A stretch of DNA of 64,000 nt from Halolactibacillus alkaliphilus (GTDB lineage Bacteria > Bacillota > Bacilli > Bacillales > Amphibacillaceae). The notes beneath the pieces are model-generated. The model did no database searches, was not told where the DNA came from, and saw only the letters and a list, made by a program, of their open reading frames with translations. The position numbers and the translations under genes are program-made. The stretch's first letter is position 1; each line of letters starts with the position of its first letter. Location of the stretch: contig NZ_FOWN01000007.1 of the NCBI RefSeq assembly GCF_900115465.1, forward strand, positions 29,553 through 93,552. Reading direction: 5' to 3'. Below, one piece after another: positions 44,929 through 55,786 of the stretch.

Positions 44929-45309
44929 TTACATCATCCATGTGATAATTTTCGGGATAAAAATAATGGCTCCAATAATTAAAGCAATACTACTAGCGAT
45001 AAGTACACCACCCGCGGTTAAATCTTTAATAATCCCTGCTTTTGGGTGCCATTCTGGTGCCAAATAGTCGAGAAGCATCTCAACAGCCGTATTAAAAACT
45101 TCCGATGACAAAACAAGACCAAAAGTTAAGAACAGCAACACCCATTCAGTAAAACTCACTTGAAAGAAAAACCCTAACATAATGACAATAATAGTAACGA
45201 GGACATGAACCCTCATATTAATCTCATTTTTAAAAGCAAAGATCAAACCATTGATGGCATATTTAAGTCCTATTGTCTTTTGTTTAATTTCTTGATAATC
45301 CGAAGCCAT
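44929..45309 (-). CDS. dgkA: Undecaprenol / diacylglycerol kinase
   Basis: The 126-residue protein has three membrane helices, the NEINMRVHV block and the family signature [13 protein letters not shown] with the catalytic Glu. In Gram-positives this group (UndK) phosphorylates undecaprenol rather than diacylglycerol. The ATG overlaps the end of ybeY by 26 bp. It lies between ybeY and era as in other Bacilli. Confidence 0.93.
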   Translation of the reverse strand: MASDYQEIKQKTIGLKYAINGLIFAFKNEINMRVHVLVTIIVIMLGFFFQVSFTEWVLLFLTFGLVLSSEVFNTAVEMLLDYLAPEWHPKAGIIKDLTAGGVLIASSIALIIGAIIFIPKIITWMM

Positions 45310-45763
45310 TGAGTAATTCCTCTTGTTTTTCTATCATCACGCGCTCATCTTCAGGCTCGAGATGATCATATCCTAGTAAATGTAAAAAACCATGTAAACT
45401 AAGAAAACCTAGTTCTCGCTCAAAGCTATGCCCGTAACTTTCAGCTTGTTCTTTCGTTCGATCAATTGAAATAATAATATCCCCTAAGACAATAGGCATA
45501 CCTGGCAATAATTCAAATCCTTGATCTTCTTCCGTTTCTTCTAGTAAAGCAAATGAAATTACATCTGTCGGTGAATCTTTATCCCGATAGTCACGATTTA
45601 TCTCTTGAATTCGAGCATTATCAACAAATGTGACGGAAAGTTCTGCTTCTTCTGTTACTCCTTCTACTTCTGCAGCAAAATGCAATAGCTCATCGACCAA
45701 TTTTAAATGTTCTTCTTTAACAACACCGGTGTCATCTTGATAATCAATCAACATATTACTCAT
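45284..45763 (-). CDS. ybeY: Endoribonuclease YbeY
   Basis: The 159-residue protein has the zinc motif [11 protein letters not shown] near residue 125 and the [11 protein letters not shown] block. YbeY takes part in 16S rRNA 3'-end maturation and ribosome quality control. It overlaps pgpH by 4 bp at its start and dgkA at its end, so translation is probably coupled. Confidence 0.96.
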   Translation of the reverse strand: MSNMLIDYQDDTGVVKEEHLKLVDELLHFAAEVEGVTEEAELSVTFVDNARIQEINRDYRDKDSPTDVISFALLEETEEDQGFELLPGMPIVLGDIIISIDRTKEQAESYGHSFERELGFLSLHGFLHLLGYDHLEPEDERVMIEKQEELLNGFGLSRN

Positions 45764-47937
45764 CCTTTCTCTTCTTTAGGATACTCAATTCGCGAATGGT
45801 AAATACCGTTTAATGTTTCCGATAACGTATGGCTAATCTTTCTTAGGTCCAAAAAGGTTAAATGGCAATCATCAAACTGGCCATCTTGTAAACGGTCATT
45901 AATAATCGATTGAATAAGGTCATCGATTTTTTCTTTTGTTGGTGCTTTCATTGACCGCACAGCTGCTTCTACTGAATCACAAATGGAAATCACCGCATTT
46001 TCTTTTGTTTGAGGTTTGGGACCTGGGTATCGAAACGTATCTTCGGCAACCTCTGGTAAGTCTTCTTTGGCTTTATAGTAAAAATATTTTACAAGGGTTG
46101 TCCCATGATGTTGTTTAGCAACATCGATAATTTCTTGCGGGAATTTGTTCGCTTTTAAAATTCTTGCCCCATCCAAAGTATGCGACAAGATGATTGTAGC
46201 ACTTTGAATAGGGGATAAAAAGTCATGCGGGTTCTGAATACCCATTTGATTTTCAATAAAGTAGTGTGGGTGCTTTGTCTTACCAATGTCATGAAAGTAG
46301 CTAGCGACACGCGCGAATAAACCGTTAGCACCAATGGCCTCACAAGCGGCTTCACTAAGATTAGCGACCATCAAGCTATGGTGATACGTTCCCGGTGCTT
46401 CGGTTAGTATTTTTTTCAACAATGGGTGATTAGGATTAGCTAATCGGATCAATTTCGTATCCGATAATATGCTTAAAATCGACTCAAAGAAAGGTAATGT
46501 TCCTACGACAACAACACCCGAAACCATTGCTTGTGCCATTCCAAACCCTATCCTAGTCATAATAAAGGTCCAAGGATAATTTTCATAAGCAATGAAAAGG
46601 AAACTTAGTATAACAAAACTATTGACGATAGTATTAGCAACGACAACTTTTAAAATAGTATACCTTTCTGTTACTTTTCGCAAGACAAAAATCGTAACTA
46701 GCTGAGAAAACAAAAAATATACTCCTGCTTGTAAATTAAGCGCCCCAGGGATTGATTGATTAAAAACAACTGTTGCTACGAGGCTGAAAAAGATGGCATA
46801 TAAAATAGCCAACTTCTCTTTAAATAAGAGTCTAATCAACATACTAACAGCAGCAATCGGCATTAATAAATAAAGCGCGTCAGTCTCTACATTAACTAAG
46901 CTAATAAACTTCATCAAAATCAAAGTCACAAAGGTAATAATCACTATAGCCAGTGCGTCTTTTCCGCTATCTTTTGATAGCCCTAACTCAAAATAAAACC
47001 CATAAGCAAGAATACTCACCAAAAGAATCACAAAGAAAGATAACCCTATGAGCGGGTATATGTTTCTGTTTTGATCCAACAGGCCGACAAGTGAAAGTGC
47101 TTCATACATATCATTCGTAATGGTTTGTCCTTCTCTTACAATGACTTCCCCCGCACGAATAAGTTGCGGTTCAACATTAATCAAAGCTTGTTGTTCAGCT
47201 GCCATTGTTTTTTCTACAGAGAAAAACGAGTTTTCAACTAAGACAAATTCACCAAGTTCACTAAATACATCAATAATTTCTTCAGGCAACATTGAAAAAT
47301 GTAAGCGCTCCGATAAGTCATCTTGCTTAGATGGTAATTCTTCACGTGTAATCCCGTCATTAAATGCTTCATTCACAGCACTGATTAATAATGTATAGCC
47401 ACTCGCCTTTTGTGAAGCACTCATACTTAATAACGTTTCCCATGACGCCTCAGATAACGCCTCAAAAACTTCATCACCTAACATTTCATTCAGTAGTTGT
47501 TGCTTTTCTTGTTTTGTGCGCTCTACTTCAACGGAGGCATTAAGTCCTGCTTCTTCTGAATCTGTTGCGTCGTCAGTACTTGCTGCTTCATCATCTTCAA
47601 CAATCATCGGCGTATTTGCCACATCAAGCGCAGCAAATACGTCATCAATAATATTTAATTGATCAGCTGTAATACTATGCAGTACTTCAAATCGGTCACC
47701 AACAGCTTGAACAGCTTCACGTTGCAACCGCTCTGTTTCCTTTGTATCTTCAATCGTTATAGGTGAACGAATCGTTTCTTTCGCCTGACTAAATCGTTCA
47801 ATTTCATATATTTCAGTAAAAACATTGGATATAAGTAATAAATAAAGTCCTGTGGCAATAAGTACAACCGTCGCCCAAATCAAGACATGTTGATAAGATT
47901 TTGTAAAACGCTCTAACCAAAATTTCACTTGAGACAA
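45760..47937 (-). CDS. pgpH: Membrane HD-domain c-di-AMP phosphodiesterase (PgpH type)
   Basis: The 725-residue protein has an N-terminal membrane helix, a large extracellular 7TMR-HDED domain (about residues 50-280) with an acidic stretch [19 protein letters not shown], seven membrane helices, and a cytoplasmic HD domain ([42 protein letters not shown]). It hydrolyses c-di-AMP and thereby influences osmotic and potassium balance. It is followed by ybeY and preceded by phoH, which has its own terminator. Confidence 0.95.
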   Translation of the reverse strand: MSQVKFWLERFTKSYQHVLIWATVVLIATGLYLLLISNVFTEIYEIERFSQAKETIRSPITIEDTKETERLQREAVQAVGDRFEVLHSITADQLNIIDDVFAALDVANTPMIVEDDEAASTDDATDSEEAGLNASVEVERTKQEKQQLLNEMLGDEVFEALSEASWETLLSMSASQKASGYTLLISAVNEAFNDGITREELPSKQDDLSERLHFSMLPEEIIDVFSELGEFVLVENSFFSVEKTMAAEQQALINVEPQLIRAGEVIVREGQTITNDMYEALSLVGLLDQNRNIYPLIGLSFFVILLVSILAYGFYFELGLSKDSGKDALAIVIITFVTLILMKFISLVNVETDALYLLMPIAAVSMLIRLLFKEKLAILYAIFFSLVATVVFNQSIPGALNLQAGVYFLFSQLVTIFVLRKVTERYTILKVVVANTIVNSFVILSFLFIAYENYPWTFIMTRIGFGMAQAMVSGVVVVGTLPFFESILSILSDTKLIRLANPNHPLLKKILTEAPGTYHHSLMVANLSEAACEAIGANGLFARVASYFHDIGKTKHPHYFIENQMGIQNPHDFLSPIQSATIILSHTLDGARILKANKFPQEIIDVAKQHHGTTLVKYFYYKAKEDLPEVAEDTFRYPGPKPQTKENAVISICDSVEAAVRSMKAPTKEKIDDLIQSIINDRLQDGQFDDCHLTFLDLRKISHTLSETLNGIYHSRIEYPKEEKG

Positions 47938-48008
47938 ACTCCTTTAGGTTATGACATTAACTACATTTTACCACACAATACCTTGTTTTGGTTCTGTTAC
48001 TTAAAAGT

Positions 48009-48042
48009 AAACAGGCTATCATTTTTCAACATGACAGCCTGT
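48009..48042 (-). terminator. Terminator of phoH
   Basis: On the minus strand ACAGGCTGTCATG pairs with TGATAGCCTGT around an A-rich loop and is followed by TTTACTTTT. Confidence 0.75.
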
Positions 48043-48049
48043 CCTAATC

Positions 48050-48994
48050 TTATTCTTCATATGCCTCAATAATGCGTTGGACAACTGGATGTCTAACGAC
48101 ATCTTGTTGTTTTAAATAAACGAAACTAACGCCGGATACTTTGTTTAGACGTTGCTCGACAGAGCGAAGGCCTGACTCTGCGCCACGTGGTAAGTCTACT
48201 TGTGTTATATCACCCGTCACAATCATTTTTGAACCGAATCCTAGACGCGTTAAAAACATCTTCATTTGATTTGGCGTTGTGTTCTGTGCCTCGTCTAAGA
48301 TGACGTAAGCATCATCTAGCGTGCGCCCTCGCATATAAGCTAAGGGCGCAATCTCAATTGTCCCTCGCTCTATTAGGCGCGTAGTATGTTCTTGCCCTAA
48401 AATCGCATGTAAACTATCATATAACGGACGCAAATACGGGTCTACCTTCTCTTTTAAATCACCAGGTAAAAAACCTAAGCTCTCACCTGCTTCAACAGCC
48501 GGACGCGTTAAGATAATCCGTTTAATGTCACCTTTTTTTAAGGCTTTTACCGCCATCACTACAGCTAAGAACGTTTTCCCAGTCCCGGCCGGCCCTATAC
48601 CAAAGACAACATCTTGTTTTTTCATTTGATTGACATATTCTCGCTGACCAATCGTTTTTACACGGATAGGTTGTCCCAAATGAGAACGCATAATTTCCTC
48701 TTCAAACAACCGATGAAATTCATCGATGCGCCCCTTTAATGCAAGTTCCACGGCATAGATAACATCCCGATCTGTAACCGTATTTCCTTGTCGAATCACA
48801 TCAATCAATACTTTTAATACACTTTCAACAATTTCAGAAACCCGTTGGTCTCCACCTACTCGTACTTGTTCGCCACGCGTAATGATAGTCACATTTAATT
48901 TATCTTCAATAAGATGAAGGTGTCGGTCCTCTGAACCAAATAGACGTTGTGCTTCATCGTGGTCTTTAAAAATTAAATCAATTAGCTGTGTCAT
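48050..48994 (-). CDS. phoH: PhoH-like ATPase
   Basis: The 314-residue protein has the PhoH P-loop GIGPAGTGKTFLAV near residue 135, VILDEAQNTTPNQMK (Walker B) and RPAVEAGESLGFLPGD. An N-terminal KH-like region precedes it. It is a cytoplasmic ATPase linked to RNA metabolism near ybeY in many genomes. The ATG lies 21 bp after yqfD. Confidence 0.95.
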   Translation of the reverse strand: MTQLIDLIFKDHDEAQRLFGSEDRHLHLIEDKLNVTIITRGEQVRVGGDQRVSEIVESVLKVLIDVIRQGNTVTDRDVIYAVELALKGRIDEFHRLFEEEIMRSHLGQPIRVKTIGQREYVNQMKKQDVVFGIGPAGTGKTFLAVVMAVKALKKGDIKRIILTRPAVEAGESLGFLPGDLKEKVDPYLRPLYDSLHAILGQEHTTRLIERGTIEIAPLAYMRGRTLDDAYVILDEAQNTTPNQMKMFLTRLGFGSKMIVTGDITQVDLPRGAESGLRSVEQRLNKVSGVSFVYLKQQDVVRHPVVQRIIEAYEE

Positions 48995-49015
48995 AAATTA
49001 ACTCCCTCAATAATT

Positions 49016-50173
49016 TCATTCAATTCTATAGCTTTCATTCACTGAAAAAAAGATGGTCACGTTTACTTTACCATTCTCAATCGATTGATGCAAAACTTTT
49101 TCATCCATAATCTTTTCAACGTTTGGTTGGTTTAATACATTTTGAGCGATTTGCTTTTGCGCAAGAAGGTACACCTCACTTTCAGTGACATTTTGCGTTT
49201 GTCCACTTATAGTTTGCCTTCGTATTTTTTCAAGCGTCAACTTTAGTGGTCGTATGTATAACAGCTGTTTTTTCGAGAGGACCTCTTCACTAGTATCCTG
49301 ATCGTTTAAGCCTAAAGGAAATGACCAATCATTGATTCTCAATAAATAAGAGGTGGTCTCCTCACCAATATCATGAAAAAACAGCTGCTTAATATGATAA
49401 GTTGCTGTTACTTTTAGCCACGTATTAAGTTCTAATTCTGCTTTTATAGGTATTCTTGTTGATTCAAGTTTTTCCGAGGCTATTTCGTCAGTAAACTTTT
49501 CATTCAATTCTCCTGTAATTAGTACTTCTCCTTTTTCAACAAGTTGATTAACTTCCACACACCTCCTCCCTTGATATACAATCAGTGAAGTGACCATACC
49601 TTTTTTTGGTGATTTATATTGATATGTAGCACCATTCAAGTTTTCTTTTAGAGTATCTTCTAAAGCGACTATTTGATAAATACCTCCCATTATGCCAATA
49701 TCAAAAAAACGGTATTGTGGCAGTGCTTTTTTTAAGTCCAGTGATACTTGCTGTGCGGAAGGTAAGTTTTTCTTTAACTTTAGTGGCGCTATGTCCATCG
49801 CACGTAAATGATTAAGAATGATAGCTTCATCATAAGGGTTTTTGACATCAATCTCAACAAACCATAAAGTGTGATATAAAAAAACAGCGAGTAGAATACT
49901 TGCTAAACTCATACAAATAACGTGACCATTACTCATCAACCATTGACGACATTTCATTACATGCGATCGATCAGTAAAATATACTTTTACGCCATGTCGC
50001 TTAATACGCTTTAAGTGTATAATGTCGTTGCTACTTATAAAAAAAGTTAGCCCCCCTTCAACACGTTGAAGTTGGGTGAGTGTCATGTTTTTCAATCTCA
50101 TCGCTTGTAAATAACTCTTCAGGGCTTTATCGGTTCCTTTAACACTTATTTTAATCTCTTTTAGTCGGACCAT
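49016..50173 (-). CDS. yqfD: Sporulation protein YqfD
   Basis: The protein has about 385 residues. The N-terminal LKEIKISVKGTDKALKSYLQAMRLKNMTL region, one membrane helix (VICMSLASILLAVFLYHTLWFVEIDV) and a long extracytoplasmic part match YqfD, a mother-cell sporulation protein needed for an efficient stage IV transition. The ATG at 50173 is spaced best from GGAGGGG; GTG at 50176 is the alternative. It overlaps yqfC by 23 bp. Presence of yqfC-yqfD supports a spore-forming host. Confidence 0.92.
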   Translation of the reverse strand: MVRLKEIKISVKGTDKALKSYLQAMRLKNMTLTQLQRVEGGLTFFISSNDIIHLKRIKRHGVKVYFTDRSHVMKCRQWLMSNGHVICMSLASILLAVFLYHTLWFVEIDVKNPYDEAIILNHLRAMDIAPLKLKKNLPSAQQVSLDLKKALPQYRFFDIGIMGGIYQIVALEDTLKENLNGATYQYKSPKKGMVTSLIVYQGRRCVEVNQLVEKGEVLITGELNEKFTDEIASEKLESTRIPIKAELELNTWLKVTATYHIKQLFFHDIGEETTSYLLRINDWSFPLGLNDQDTSEEVLSKKQLLYIRPLKLTLEKIRRQTISGQTQNVTESEVYLLAQKQIAQNVLNQPNVEKIMDEKVLHQSIENGKVNVTIFFSVNESYRIE

Positions 50174-50432
50174 CACTACACCCCTCCTTAAATTCTAATC
50201 CTGTAAAAAGCCCCTGAATCACCAGAAAGTCCAATGTAAACTGATCAACGATGAGTGATTGACCCGTGATGATAAGTATATGGGACTCTAATTGGATTTC
50301 TATATGTCGATCAGTCAATATCAACAATTTTTTAAACACCTGTACAATGAGCGTTTGATCGCCAATTAACGTGATCTTCGGTAGGTGACTCAAGTGATTG
50401 AATTCTTTAATAGAGGTAAATAAGCGCGTCAT
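50151..50432 (-). CDS. yqfC: Sporulation protein YqfC
   Basis: The 93-residue protein is YabP/YqfC-like: mostly beta, with LPKITLIGDQTLIVQVFKKLLILTDRHIEIQLESHILIITGQSL. It is thought to act early in sporulation with YqfD. A GGTGGAAT ribosome-binding site precedes the ATG. It begins the yqfC-yqfD-phoH string. Confidence 0.93.
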   Translation of the reverse strand: MTRLFTSIKEFNHLSHLPKITLIGDQTLIVQVFKKLLILTDRHIEIQLESHILIITGQSLIVDQFTLDFLVIQGLFTGLEFKEGCSDGPTKRD

Positions 50433-50550
50433 TATTCCACCTAATTTCTCTATAATCTTTACACATAGTGTATGTCTAACATTATTAATTATGCCCTAGT
50501 ATTCATCTAAGTACCGAGTTAAAAGCACCTTTTGCCTCATCATCACATCA

Positions 50551-50593
50551 AAAAAGCTCTAAATACGGCGTTTAGCCATATTTAGAGCTTTTA
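50551..50593 (-). terminator. Terminator of the floA operon
   Basis: AAAAGCTCTAAATA pairs with TATTTAGAGCTTTT around a short GC-containing loop, immediately after the stop codon of the gene downstream of floA. Confidence 0.88.
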
Positions 50594-50594
50594 A

Positions 50595-51059
50595 TTATCT
50601 ACCTGATCCAAAAGGTTTCTTAGCACGGGGAGGCGATAAAACCTCTGCCATTATAATGCTTCGTTTCAAACCACTTTTCGTTAATTGACTTCTCAGAGCA
50701 ATGGGGGATCGCTTAACAGTCTTTTGAACCGCTATTTTTTGTTCACTAGCAATTCGATCAATTTTCTGCTTTGAATCTCTCATTTTACGTTGCGTTTCTT
50801 TTCTCGTATCAACAGCAAGTTTCTTCCGTAAGTCTGCCAATTGATCCTCCATCGCATTTGTACTAACAGAGGGTTCATCTGTTTTTACCTGATCAGCGTA
50901 TATTGGCTCTTTTGGGACAGTTTCATAAACTGACGGTCTTTGTTTAGGTTTAATCTGTGTTTGTTTATCAGACTTCTTATTATTATCAGAACGCGATTTC
51001 AATAGACTTGTACCAATAATAAGTACGAAACTAATCAATGGAATTATAATATCTTCCAT
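50595..51059 (-). CDS. Small membrane-anchored basic protein of unknown function
   Basis: The 154-residue protein has one N-terminal membrane helix (EDIIIPLISFVLIIGTSLL) and a long, very charged, basic tail (RSDNNKKSDKQ, KETQRKMRDSKQKIDR). In B. subtilis the position after floA is held by yqfB, but this protein is longer, so I do not assign the name. Its place at the end of the nfeD-floA operon suggests a role in membrane organisation. Confidence 0.65.
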   Translation of the reverse strand: MEDIIIPLISFVLIIGTSLLKSRSDNNKKSDKQTQIKPKQRPSVYETVPKEPIYADQVKTDEPSVSTNAMEDQLADLRKKLAVDTRKETQRKMRDSKQKIDRIASEQKIAVQKTVKRSPIALRSQLTKSGLKRSIIMAEVLSPPRAKKPFGSGR

Positions 51060-51094
51060 ATCATCACATCCACTTCATTTTTGACTTATGGAAA

Positions 51095-52096
51095 TTATTC
51101 TTCATCCGTATCTTCGCCAGACATTTTACCGATAGAATCTCTCATATCAGTATCAGCACCGATATTACGGTAGTTCATATAATCCATGACACCCATGTTT
51201 CCACTTCGCAAAGCTTCAGCTAAAGCTAAAGGAACATCCGCTTCTGCTTCCACTACTTTCGCGCGCATTTCTTGTACACGAGCAACCATTTCTTGTTCGG
51301 TCGCTACAGCCATGGCACGGCGCTCTTCTGCTTTAGCTTGTGCGATATTTTTATCAGCTTCCGCTTGGTCCGTTTGTAAAATCGCACCAATATTTTTACC
51401 GATATCAACATCTGCTATATCAATCGAGAGAATTTCAAATGCTGTACCAGCATCTAAACCACGATTTAATACATTAGTAGAGATAGAATCAGGATTTTCC
51501 AGTACTTTTTTATGCGATACTGAACTACCTATCGTACTAACTACACCTTCCCCAACACGAGCAATGACGGTTTCTTCACCAGCACCACCAACAAGACGGT
51601 CAATATTCGCACGAACAGTAATACGCGCTTTTGCTTTTACTTCAATCCCATCCATTGCAATACCTGCAATAAATGGCGTTTCAATTACTTTAGGGTTTAC
51701 ACTCATCTGAACCGCTTGTAACACGTCACGCCCAGCTAAATCAATCGCTGCCGCTCGTTCAAAGCTCAGTTCGATATTCGCACGCTGTGCGGCAATTAAA
51801 GCGTTCACTACCCTATCGACGTTACCACCAGCTAAATAGTGGGATTCAAGTTGATTCGTATTAACATCAACACCTGCTTTGTGTGCTTTAATTAACGGGT
51901 TGATGACACGGCTTGGTACAACCCGACGCAAGCGCATACCAACGAGTGTGAAAATACTTACTTTAACTCCTGCCGCTAACGCACTAATCCATAATGCAAC
52001 CGGGATAAACGTTAACAAAACAACAAAGGCAATGATAATAATACCGATTAAAATAAGTGGTAAAAAATCACCAACTGTATTAAATGACTGATCCAT
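51095..52096 (-). CDS. floA: Flotillin-like protein FloA
   Basis: The protein has about 333 residues: an N-terminal membrane-inserted hairpin ([26 protein letters not shown]), an SPFH-type domain, and an EA-rich coiled coil ([25 protein letters not shown]). It scaffolds functional membrane microdomains. GAGGAGG fixes the start at the ATG 52096; a longer frame extends back inside nfeD. It is 1 bp from the nfeD stop codon. Confidence 0.96.
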   Translation of the reverse strand: MDQSFNTVGDFLPLILIGIIIIAFVVLLTFIPVALWISALAAGVKVSIFTLVGMRLRRVVPSRVINPLIKAHKAGVDVNTNQLESHYLAGGNVDRVVNALIAAQRANIELSFERAAAIDLAGRDVLQAVQMSVNPKVIETPFIAGIAMDGIEVKAKARITVRANIDRLVGGAGEETVIARVGEGVVSTIGSSVSHKKVLENPDSISTNVLNRGLDAGTAFEILSIDIADVDIGKNIGAILQTDQAEADKNIAQAKAEERRAMAVATEQEMVARVQEMRAKVVEAEADVPLALAEALRSGNMGVMDYMNYRNIGADTDMRDSIGKMSGEDTDEE

Positions 52097-52097
52097 A

Positions 52098-53429
52098 CTA
52101 AACTTCCTCCTCTTCAATTCTTTTAACGACAATACGCGAACCATTGACTGAAATAATCTCAATCGGATCTTCTTGATTGATAAAGTTTCCGACAGAAATA
52201 ATGTCCAGACGTTCCCCTTCAAATAAACCTGTACCTGAAGGTCTAAGTGGTGTGAGCGCGCGTCCTTTTAAACCAATTAATTGTTCGCGACTCACAGATG
52301 ATACGTATCCTTTATCGACTGTTTCACGGTCTGATAAAATGATGTAACGCAATAATCCTTTTTGTAAACCGATTCGCTTATACAAGAATATTGCGACAAA
52401 AATGGTTAAACTAATGGCAATTAATAAGCTTAGACTTAAAGCAAATATATTATCCGTTGCCATAAATAAACTAACCACAATACTCATAGCCCCCAAACCT
52501 CCCAGTATACCACCAGGAACAAAGAACTCGACAATAATTAGCGCGAGACCAATAATTAATAGGACGAATACTTCATAACCCGCAAGTCCTGCAATTAAAT
52601 GACCGTAGAAAAACAGGATCAATGATATAACACCAATAGAGCCCGCAACACCAAATCCTGGTGAATACAACTCAACAACAAGCCCAATACCTGCGAGGGA
52701 TAATAAAATCGACACAACAATTGAGTTTGTTAAAAAGCGTGCCAGCGTCTCGGCTGGTCGCTGGTTCACTTCGACAATTGTTGCTGTTGATAAATCAAGG
52801 GCATCGAGAACTTCTTGCCTTGAGTTAACTGTCCCATTAGAATAGCCGACCTCAAGCGCTCTTGTTGGTCCAAGCGTTAAATAAGAACCTTCTGGTGCAT
52901 TAAACTCCGGTAGATCAATAGAAGCGTCTGCCATAGCTTCTGCGTAAAGTCTATCTCGTCCACCTGCCTCAGCAGCACTTCCCATCGCCTCACGCCAATA
53001 AGACTGCGCTTTCTGATCAGCAGCATTACCATCACCTGTGATGATACCACTTGCCCCTATTGTTGCTTGAGGCGACATATAAATATAATCTGAGAATAAT
53101 GCAATGTAGGAACCCGCCGACAATGCACGCGAACGGATATAGGCCGTTGTATCAATCTCAACAGACTGCAGTAATTCACCAATATCATTTGCTGCTTCTA
53201 CTAGTCCGCCAGGCGTGTTAATTTCAAAAATAATATGATCCGCATTAGCTTCACGCGCTTCTCTAATCGCACGATTCAAAAATGCACCCAAACCTCTCTC
53301 AACTTCATTTTCGATAGGAATCACATAAACTGTTTCACCATCCGCCGATACAACATCTAAATCAATAACAACTAAAAGCGTAAAAACAGCTAATAAACCG
53401 CATAAAATTTGGATAATGAATCGCTTCAT
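52098..53429 (-). CDS. yqeZ: NfeD1-type membrane serine protease-like protein
   Basis: The 443-residue protein has a signal peptide, an extracellular ClpP-like domain with the nucleophile Ser in [12 protein letters not shown] and the [10 protein letters not shown] block, four or so membrane helices (about residues 235-345), and a C-terminal OB-fold NfeD domain ([28 protein letters not shown]). Partners of this type modulate flotillins. The gene precedes floA as in B. subtilis (yqeZ-floA). AGGAGGTGG precedes the ATG. Confidence 0.92.
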   Translation of the reverse strand: MKRFIIQILCGLLAVFTLLVVIDLDVVSADGETVYVIPIENEVERGLGAFLNRAIREAREANADHIIFEINTPGGLVEAANDIGELLQSVEIDTTAYIRSRALSAGSYIALFSDYIYMSPQATIGASGIITGDGNAADQKAQSYWREAMGSAAEAGGRDRLYAEAMADASIDLPEFNAPEGSYLTLGPTRALEVGYSNGTVNSRQEVLDALDLSTATIVEVNQRPAETLARFLTNSIVVSILLSLAGIGLVVELYSPGFGVAGSIGVISLILFFYGHLIAGLAGYEVFVLLIIGLALIIVEFFVPGGILGGLGAMSIVVSLFMATDNIFALSLSLLIAISLTIFVAIFLYKRIGLQKGLLRYIILSDRETVDKGYVSSVSREQLIGLKGRALTPLRPSGTGLFEGERLDIISVGNFINQEDPIEIISVNGSRIVVKRIEEEEV

Positions 53430-53470
53430 CTCACCACCTCCTTCTTATAAATGTCAATAATGAAGAACCT

Positions 53471-53493
53471 TACCATACTATGGTATCAGTATA
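53471..53493 (-). promoter_or_regulatory. Putative nfeD-floA promoter with palindromic operator
   Basis: An extended -10 (TGATATACT on the minus strand, hexamer 53488-53493) is followed by a perfect palindrome TACCATA-N-TATGGTA (53471-53485) that covers the predicted start. No good -35 is seen. In B. subtilis this operon is under sigma-W, but I do not find a sigma-W -35/-10 pair here. Confidence 0.4.
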
Positions 53494-53543
53494 TCATGTA
53501 AATATCAAAAAATATCGTTATTTCAATCAGAAAATTTATAAAA

Positions 53544-53573
53544 AGAAAAAAACCTTATTCCTAAGAATAAGGT
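53544..53573 (-). terminator. Terminator of yqeY
   Basis: ACCTTATTC pairs with GAATAAGGT around a 4-nt loop and is followed on the minus strand by a run of seven T. Confidence 0.9.
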
Positions 53574-53599
53574 CTTCTCTTTGTGAGATTTCGTAATAT

Positions 53600-54046
53600 T
53601 TATGATAAATGTTTTTGAACGAATTGATTTACTTGTGTTCCATCCGCTTTGCCTTTAACTTTCGGCATAAGCGCACCCATCACTTTACCCATCTCTTGCT
53701 TTGACGTTACTTGAAGTTGTTCAATTGTTTCAATAACAATGGCTTCAAGCTCTTCATCTGATAGCTGCTCTGGCATATAGTCTTGTAAAAACTCAATTTC
53801 GACATTAAGATTTTCAACAAGGTCATCGCGTCCAGCTTCTTTAAATTCACGGAGGGAATCCTTACGTTGTTTTAGCTCACGTGCTAAAACTGTCAGTTCT
53901 TCTTCTTCTGATAATGCATCTTTACCAAGTTTAATTGCTTCATTTTGTAGTGAAGCTTTTACCATGCGAATAGTACTTAGCTTTTGCTTTTCTTTATTAC
54001 GCATTGCATTTTTCATATCTTGGTTTAAAGTTTCTAACAATGACAT
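53600..54046 (-). CDS. yqeY: GatB/YqeY-domain protein
   Basis: The 148-residue protein is a helical YqeY-type protein ([37 protein letters not shown], and the C-terminal [17 protein letters not shown]). It resembles the tRNA-binding tail of GatB. The precise role is unknown. It follows rpsU as in B. subtilis and is probably cotranscribed with it. Confidence 0.95.
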   Translation of the reverse strand: MSLLETLNQDMKNAMRNKEKQKLSTIRMVKASLQNEAIKLGKDALSEEEELTVLARELKQRKDSLREFKEAGRDDLVENLNVEIEFLQDYMPEQLSDEELEAIVIETIEQLQVTSKQEMGKVMGALMPKVKGKADGTQVNQFVQKHLS

Positions 54047-54092
54047 TAAATTCTACACCCTCTTTATAAGAAAACAAACTTCTTATCGTTTA

Positions 54093-54266
54093 TTACTTAC
54101 GCTTTCTAGCCGCCTCAGATTTCTTCTTACGTCTTACGCTAGGTTTTTCATAAAATTCACGCTTACGATATTCTGACAATGTACCTGATTTTGACACACT
54201 GCGTTTAAAGCGACGAAGAGCATCTTCAAGAGACTCGTTTTTACGAACGCGAGTTGTATTTGACAT
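54093..54266 (-). CDS. rpsU: 30S ribosomal protein S21
   Basis: I translated this 57-residue frame directly: [20 protein letters not shown]..., then a basic tail [21 protein letters not shown]. This is S21. GGAGGGAG lies just before the ATG at 54266. It sits between mtaB and yqeY as in B. subtilis and has its own strong promoter. Confidence 0.97.
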   Translation of the reverse strand: MSNTTRVRKNESLEDALRRFKRSVSKSGTLSEYRKREFYEKPSVRRKKKSEAARKRK

Positions 54267-54344
54267 GCTAATTTCCCTCCCTCCGAAGCATCCAACATTT
54301 TTAATAGGACATTTTAGCCATGAGCTGTGAAATGTCTCTATGAC

Positions 54345-54373
54345 ATTATAATATATAGATATTTCAAGGTCAA
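54345..54373 (-). promoter_or_regulatory. Promoter of rpsU-yqeY
   Basis: On the minus strand TTGACC (54368-54373) and consensus TATAAT (54345-54350) are separated by 17 bp, about 80 bp before rpsU. Confidence 0.85.
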
Positions 54374-54438
54374 TGCTTTGTTTTCAAACAACCTCGAACT
54401 TTAGCAAAAAAGCGCGGGCATTGACCATGAGCACTAAG

Positions 54439-55782
54439 TCAAACCTCGGATAAATGCGACTCTGACATCACGCGAACAAATTCACCTTCGTTGATAGGAT
54501 AACCTGCTTTTGTAAGTTTTACCTTAACAATTTCACCAATCATTGCCGGTTCACCTTTAAAGCTAAGGCGCATATAATTATCTGAATAGCCGGTAAGTAC
54601 ATACTCCCCCGCGTCGGTTTTTTCTACTTCCTCTGGAATGACTTCAATTAGTTCGCCCTCATAAAGTGAGGCGTATTCTTTTGCTTGTTGTTCAGATAAG
54701 GCCATGAGTTGGTGCACGCGTTTATTTTTTGTTTCATCGTCTACTTGATTATCCATTTTTGCTGCCGGTGTTCCTGTTCTTTTTGAATAAGGAAAGACAT
54801 GCAACTCAGAAAAACCAACCTCTTGAATAAAACGATACGTTTCCATAAATTCTTCTTCTGTCTCACCTGGGAATCCAACAATCACATCAGAGGTCACAGC
54901 CAAACCTGGAAGCGCTTGTTTTAAACGATCAATTTGCGACTTATAAAAAGCTGTTGTATATTTACGACGCATCCGTTCTAATACATTATCTGAACCGGCC
55001 TGAAGCGGCACATGCAAGTGTCTTACTATTTTTTCTGATTGATCGATCACTTGCATAACTTTCTCAGTAATTTGGCTTGCTTCAATAGATGAAATACGTA
55101 TCCTTTTTAGTCCCTTAACTTTTGTCTCAAGGTCACTTAAAAGATCAGCAAAATCATACTCAGAAAGGTCTTCACCATAGCCTGCGGTATGAATACCGGT
55201 TAACACAATTTCTTTATAGCCAGCATCAACAAGCTGTTGTGCCTGTTTTAAAACGTTCTCTGGGTCTCTAGATCGCAACAAACCTCTTGACCACGGAATA
55301 ATACAGAATGTACAGAAATTATTACATCCTTCTTGAATTTTTAAATTCGCCCGTGTGCGATCAGAAAAATCTGGAACGTCCATTTCTTCAAACACACGAT
55401 TTTTCATAATATTTGACACGCCATTAACCGGCACACGCGTCTCTTTGTGCTCTTCAATGAAATCAATCATTTTCCCACGATCTTGCGTTCCTACAACAAC
55501 GTCGACACCTGGAATTTCCATTACTTCACCTGGTGAAACTTGCGCATAACACCCCGTCACACAAACCACAGCTTCAGGATTTTTTCTAATCGCACGGCGA
55601 ATGACTTGACGTGATTTCTTATCGCCAGTATTTGTGACAGTACACGTATTAATCACATACACATCCGCAATTGACTCAAAGTCAACCCGGTCATAACCTT
55701 GTTCCTTAAATGATTGCCAAATACCTTCTGTTTCATATTGATTTACTTTACACCCCAATGTATGAAAAGCAACTGTTGTCAT
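54439..55782 (-). CDS. mtaB: tRNA t6A37 methylthiotransferase MtaB
   Basis: The protein has about 447 residues: an N-terminal UPF0004 domain with Cys at HTLGCKVN, CTVTNTGD and TGCYAQ, a radical-SAM core with CNNFCTFC, and a C-terminal TRAM domain. It converts t6A to ms2t6A in tRNA. GGAGTGAG decides the ATG at 55782, 4 bp after the rsmE stop. It closes the long hrcA-to-mtaB gene string. Confidence 0.95.
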   Translation of the reverse strand: MTTVAFHTLGCKVNQYETEGIWQSFKEQGYDRVDFESIADVYVINTCTVTNTGDKKSRQVIRRAIRKNPEAVVCVTGCYAQVSPGEVMEIPGVDVVVGTQDRGKMIDFIEEHKETRVPVNGVSNIMKNRVFEEMDVPDFSDRTRANLKIQEGCNNFCTFCIIPWSRGLLRSRDPENVLKQAQQLVDAGYKEIVLTGIHTAGYGEDLSEYDFADLLSDLETKVKGLKRIRISSIEASQITEKVMQVIDQSEKIVRHLHVPLQAGSDNVLERMRRKYTTAFYKSQIDRLKQALPGLAVTSDVIVGFPGETEEEFMETYRFIQEVGFSELHVFPYSKRTGTPAAKMDNQVDDETKNKRVHQLMALSEQQAKEYASLYEGELIEVIPEEVEKTDAGEYVLTGYSDNYMRLSFKGEPAMIGEIVKVKLTKAGYPINEGEFVRVMSESHLSEV

Positions 55783-55786
55783 CTTC

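Noticed and set aside
51186..51710. 174-codon + strand frame opposite floA
   Set aside because: It is antisense to a well-conserved gene and has composition dictated by the floA codons.
53430..53600. Sigma-W promoter of nfeD-floA
   Set aside because: A TGAAAT stretch is present but no CGTA-type -10 at the right distance.
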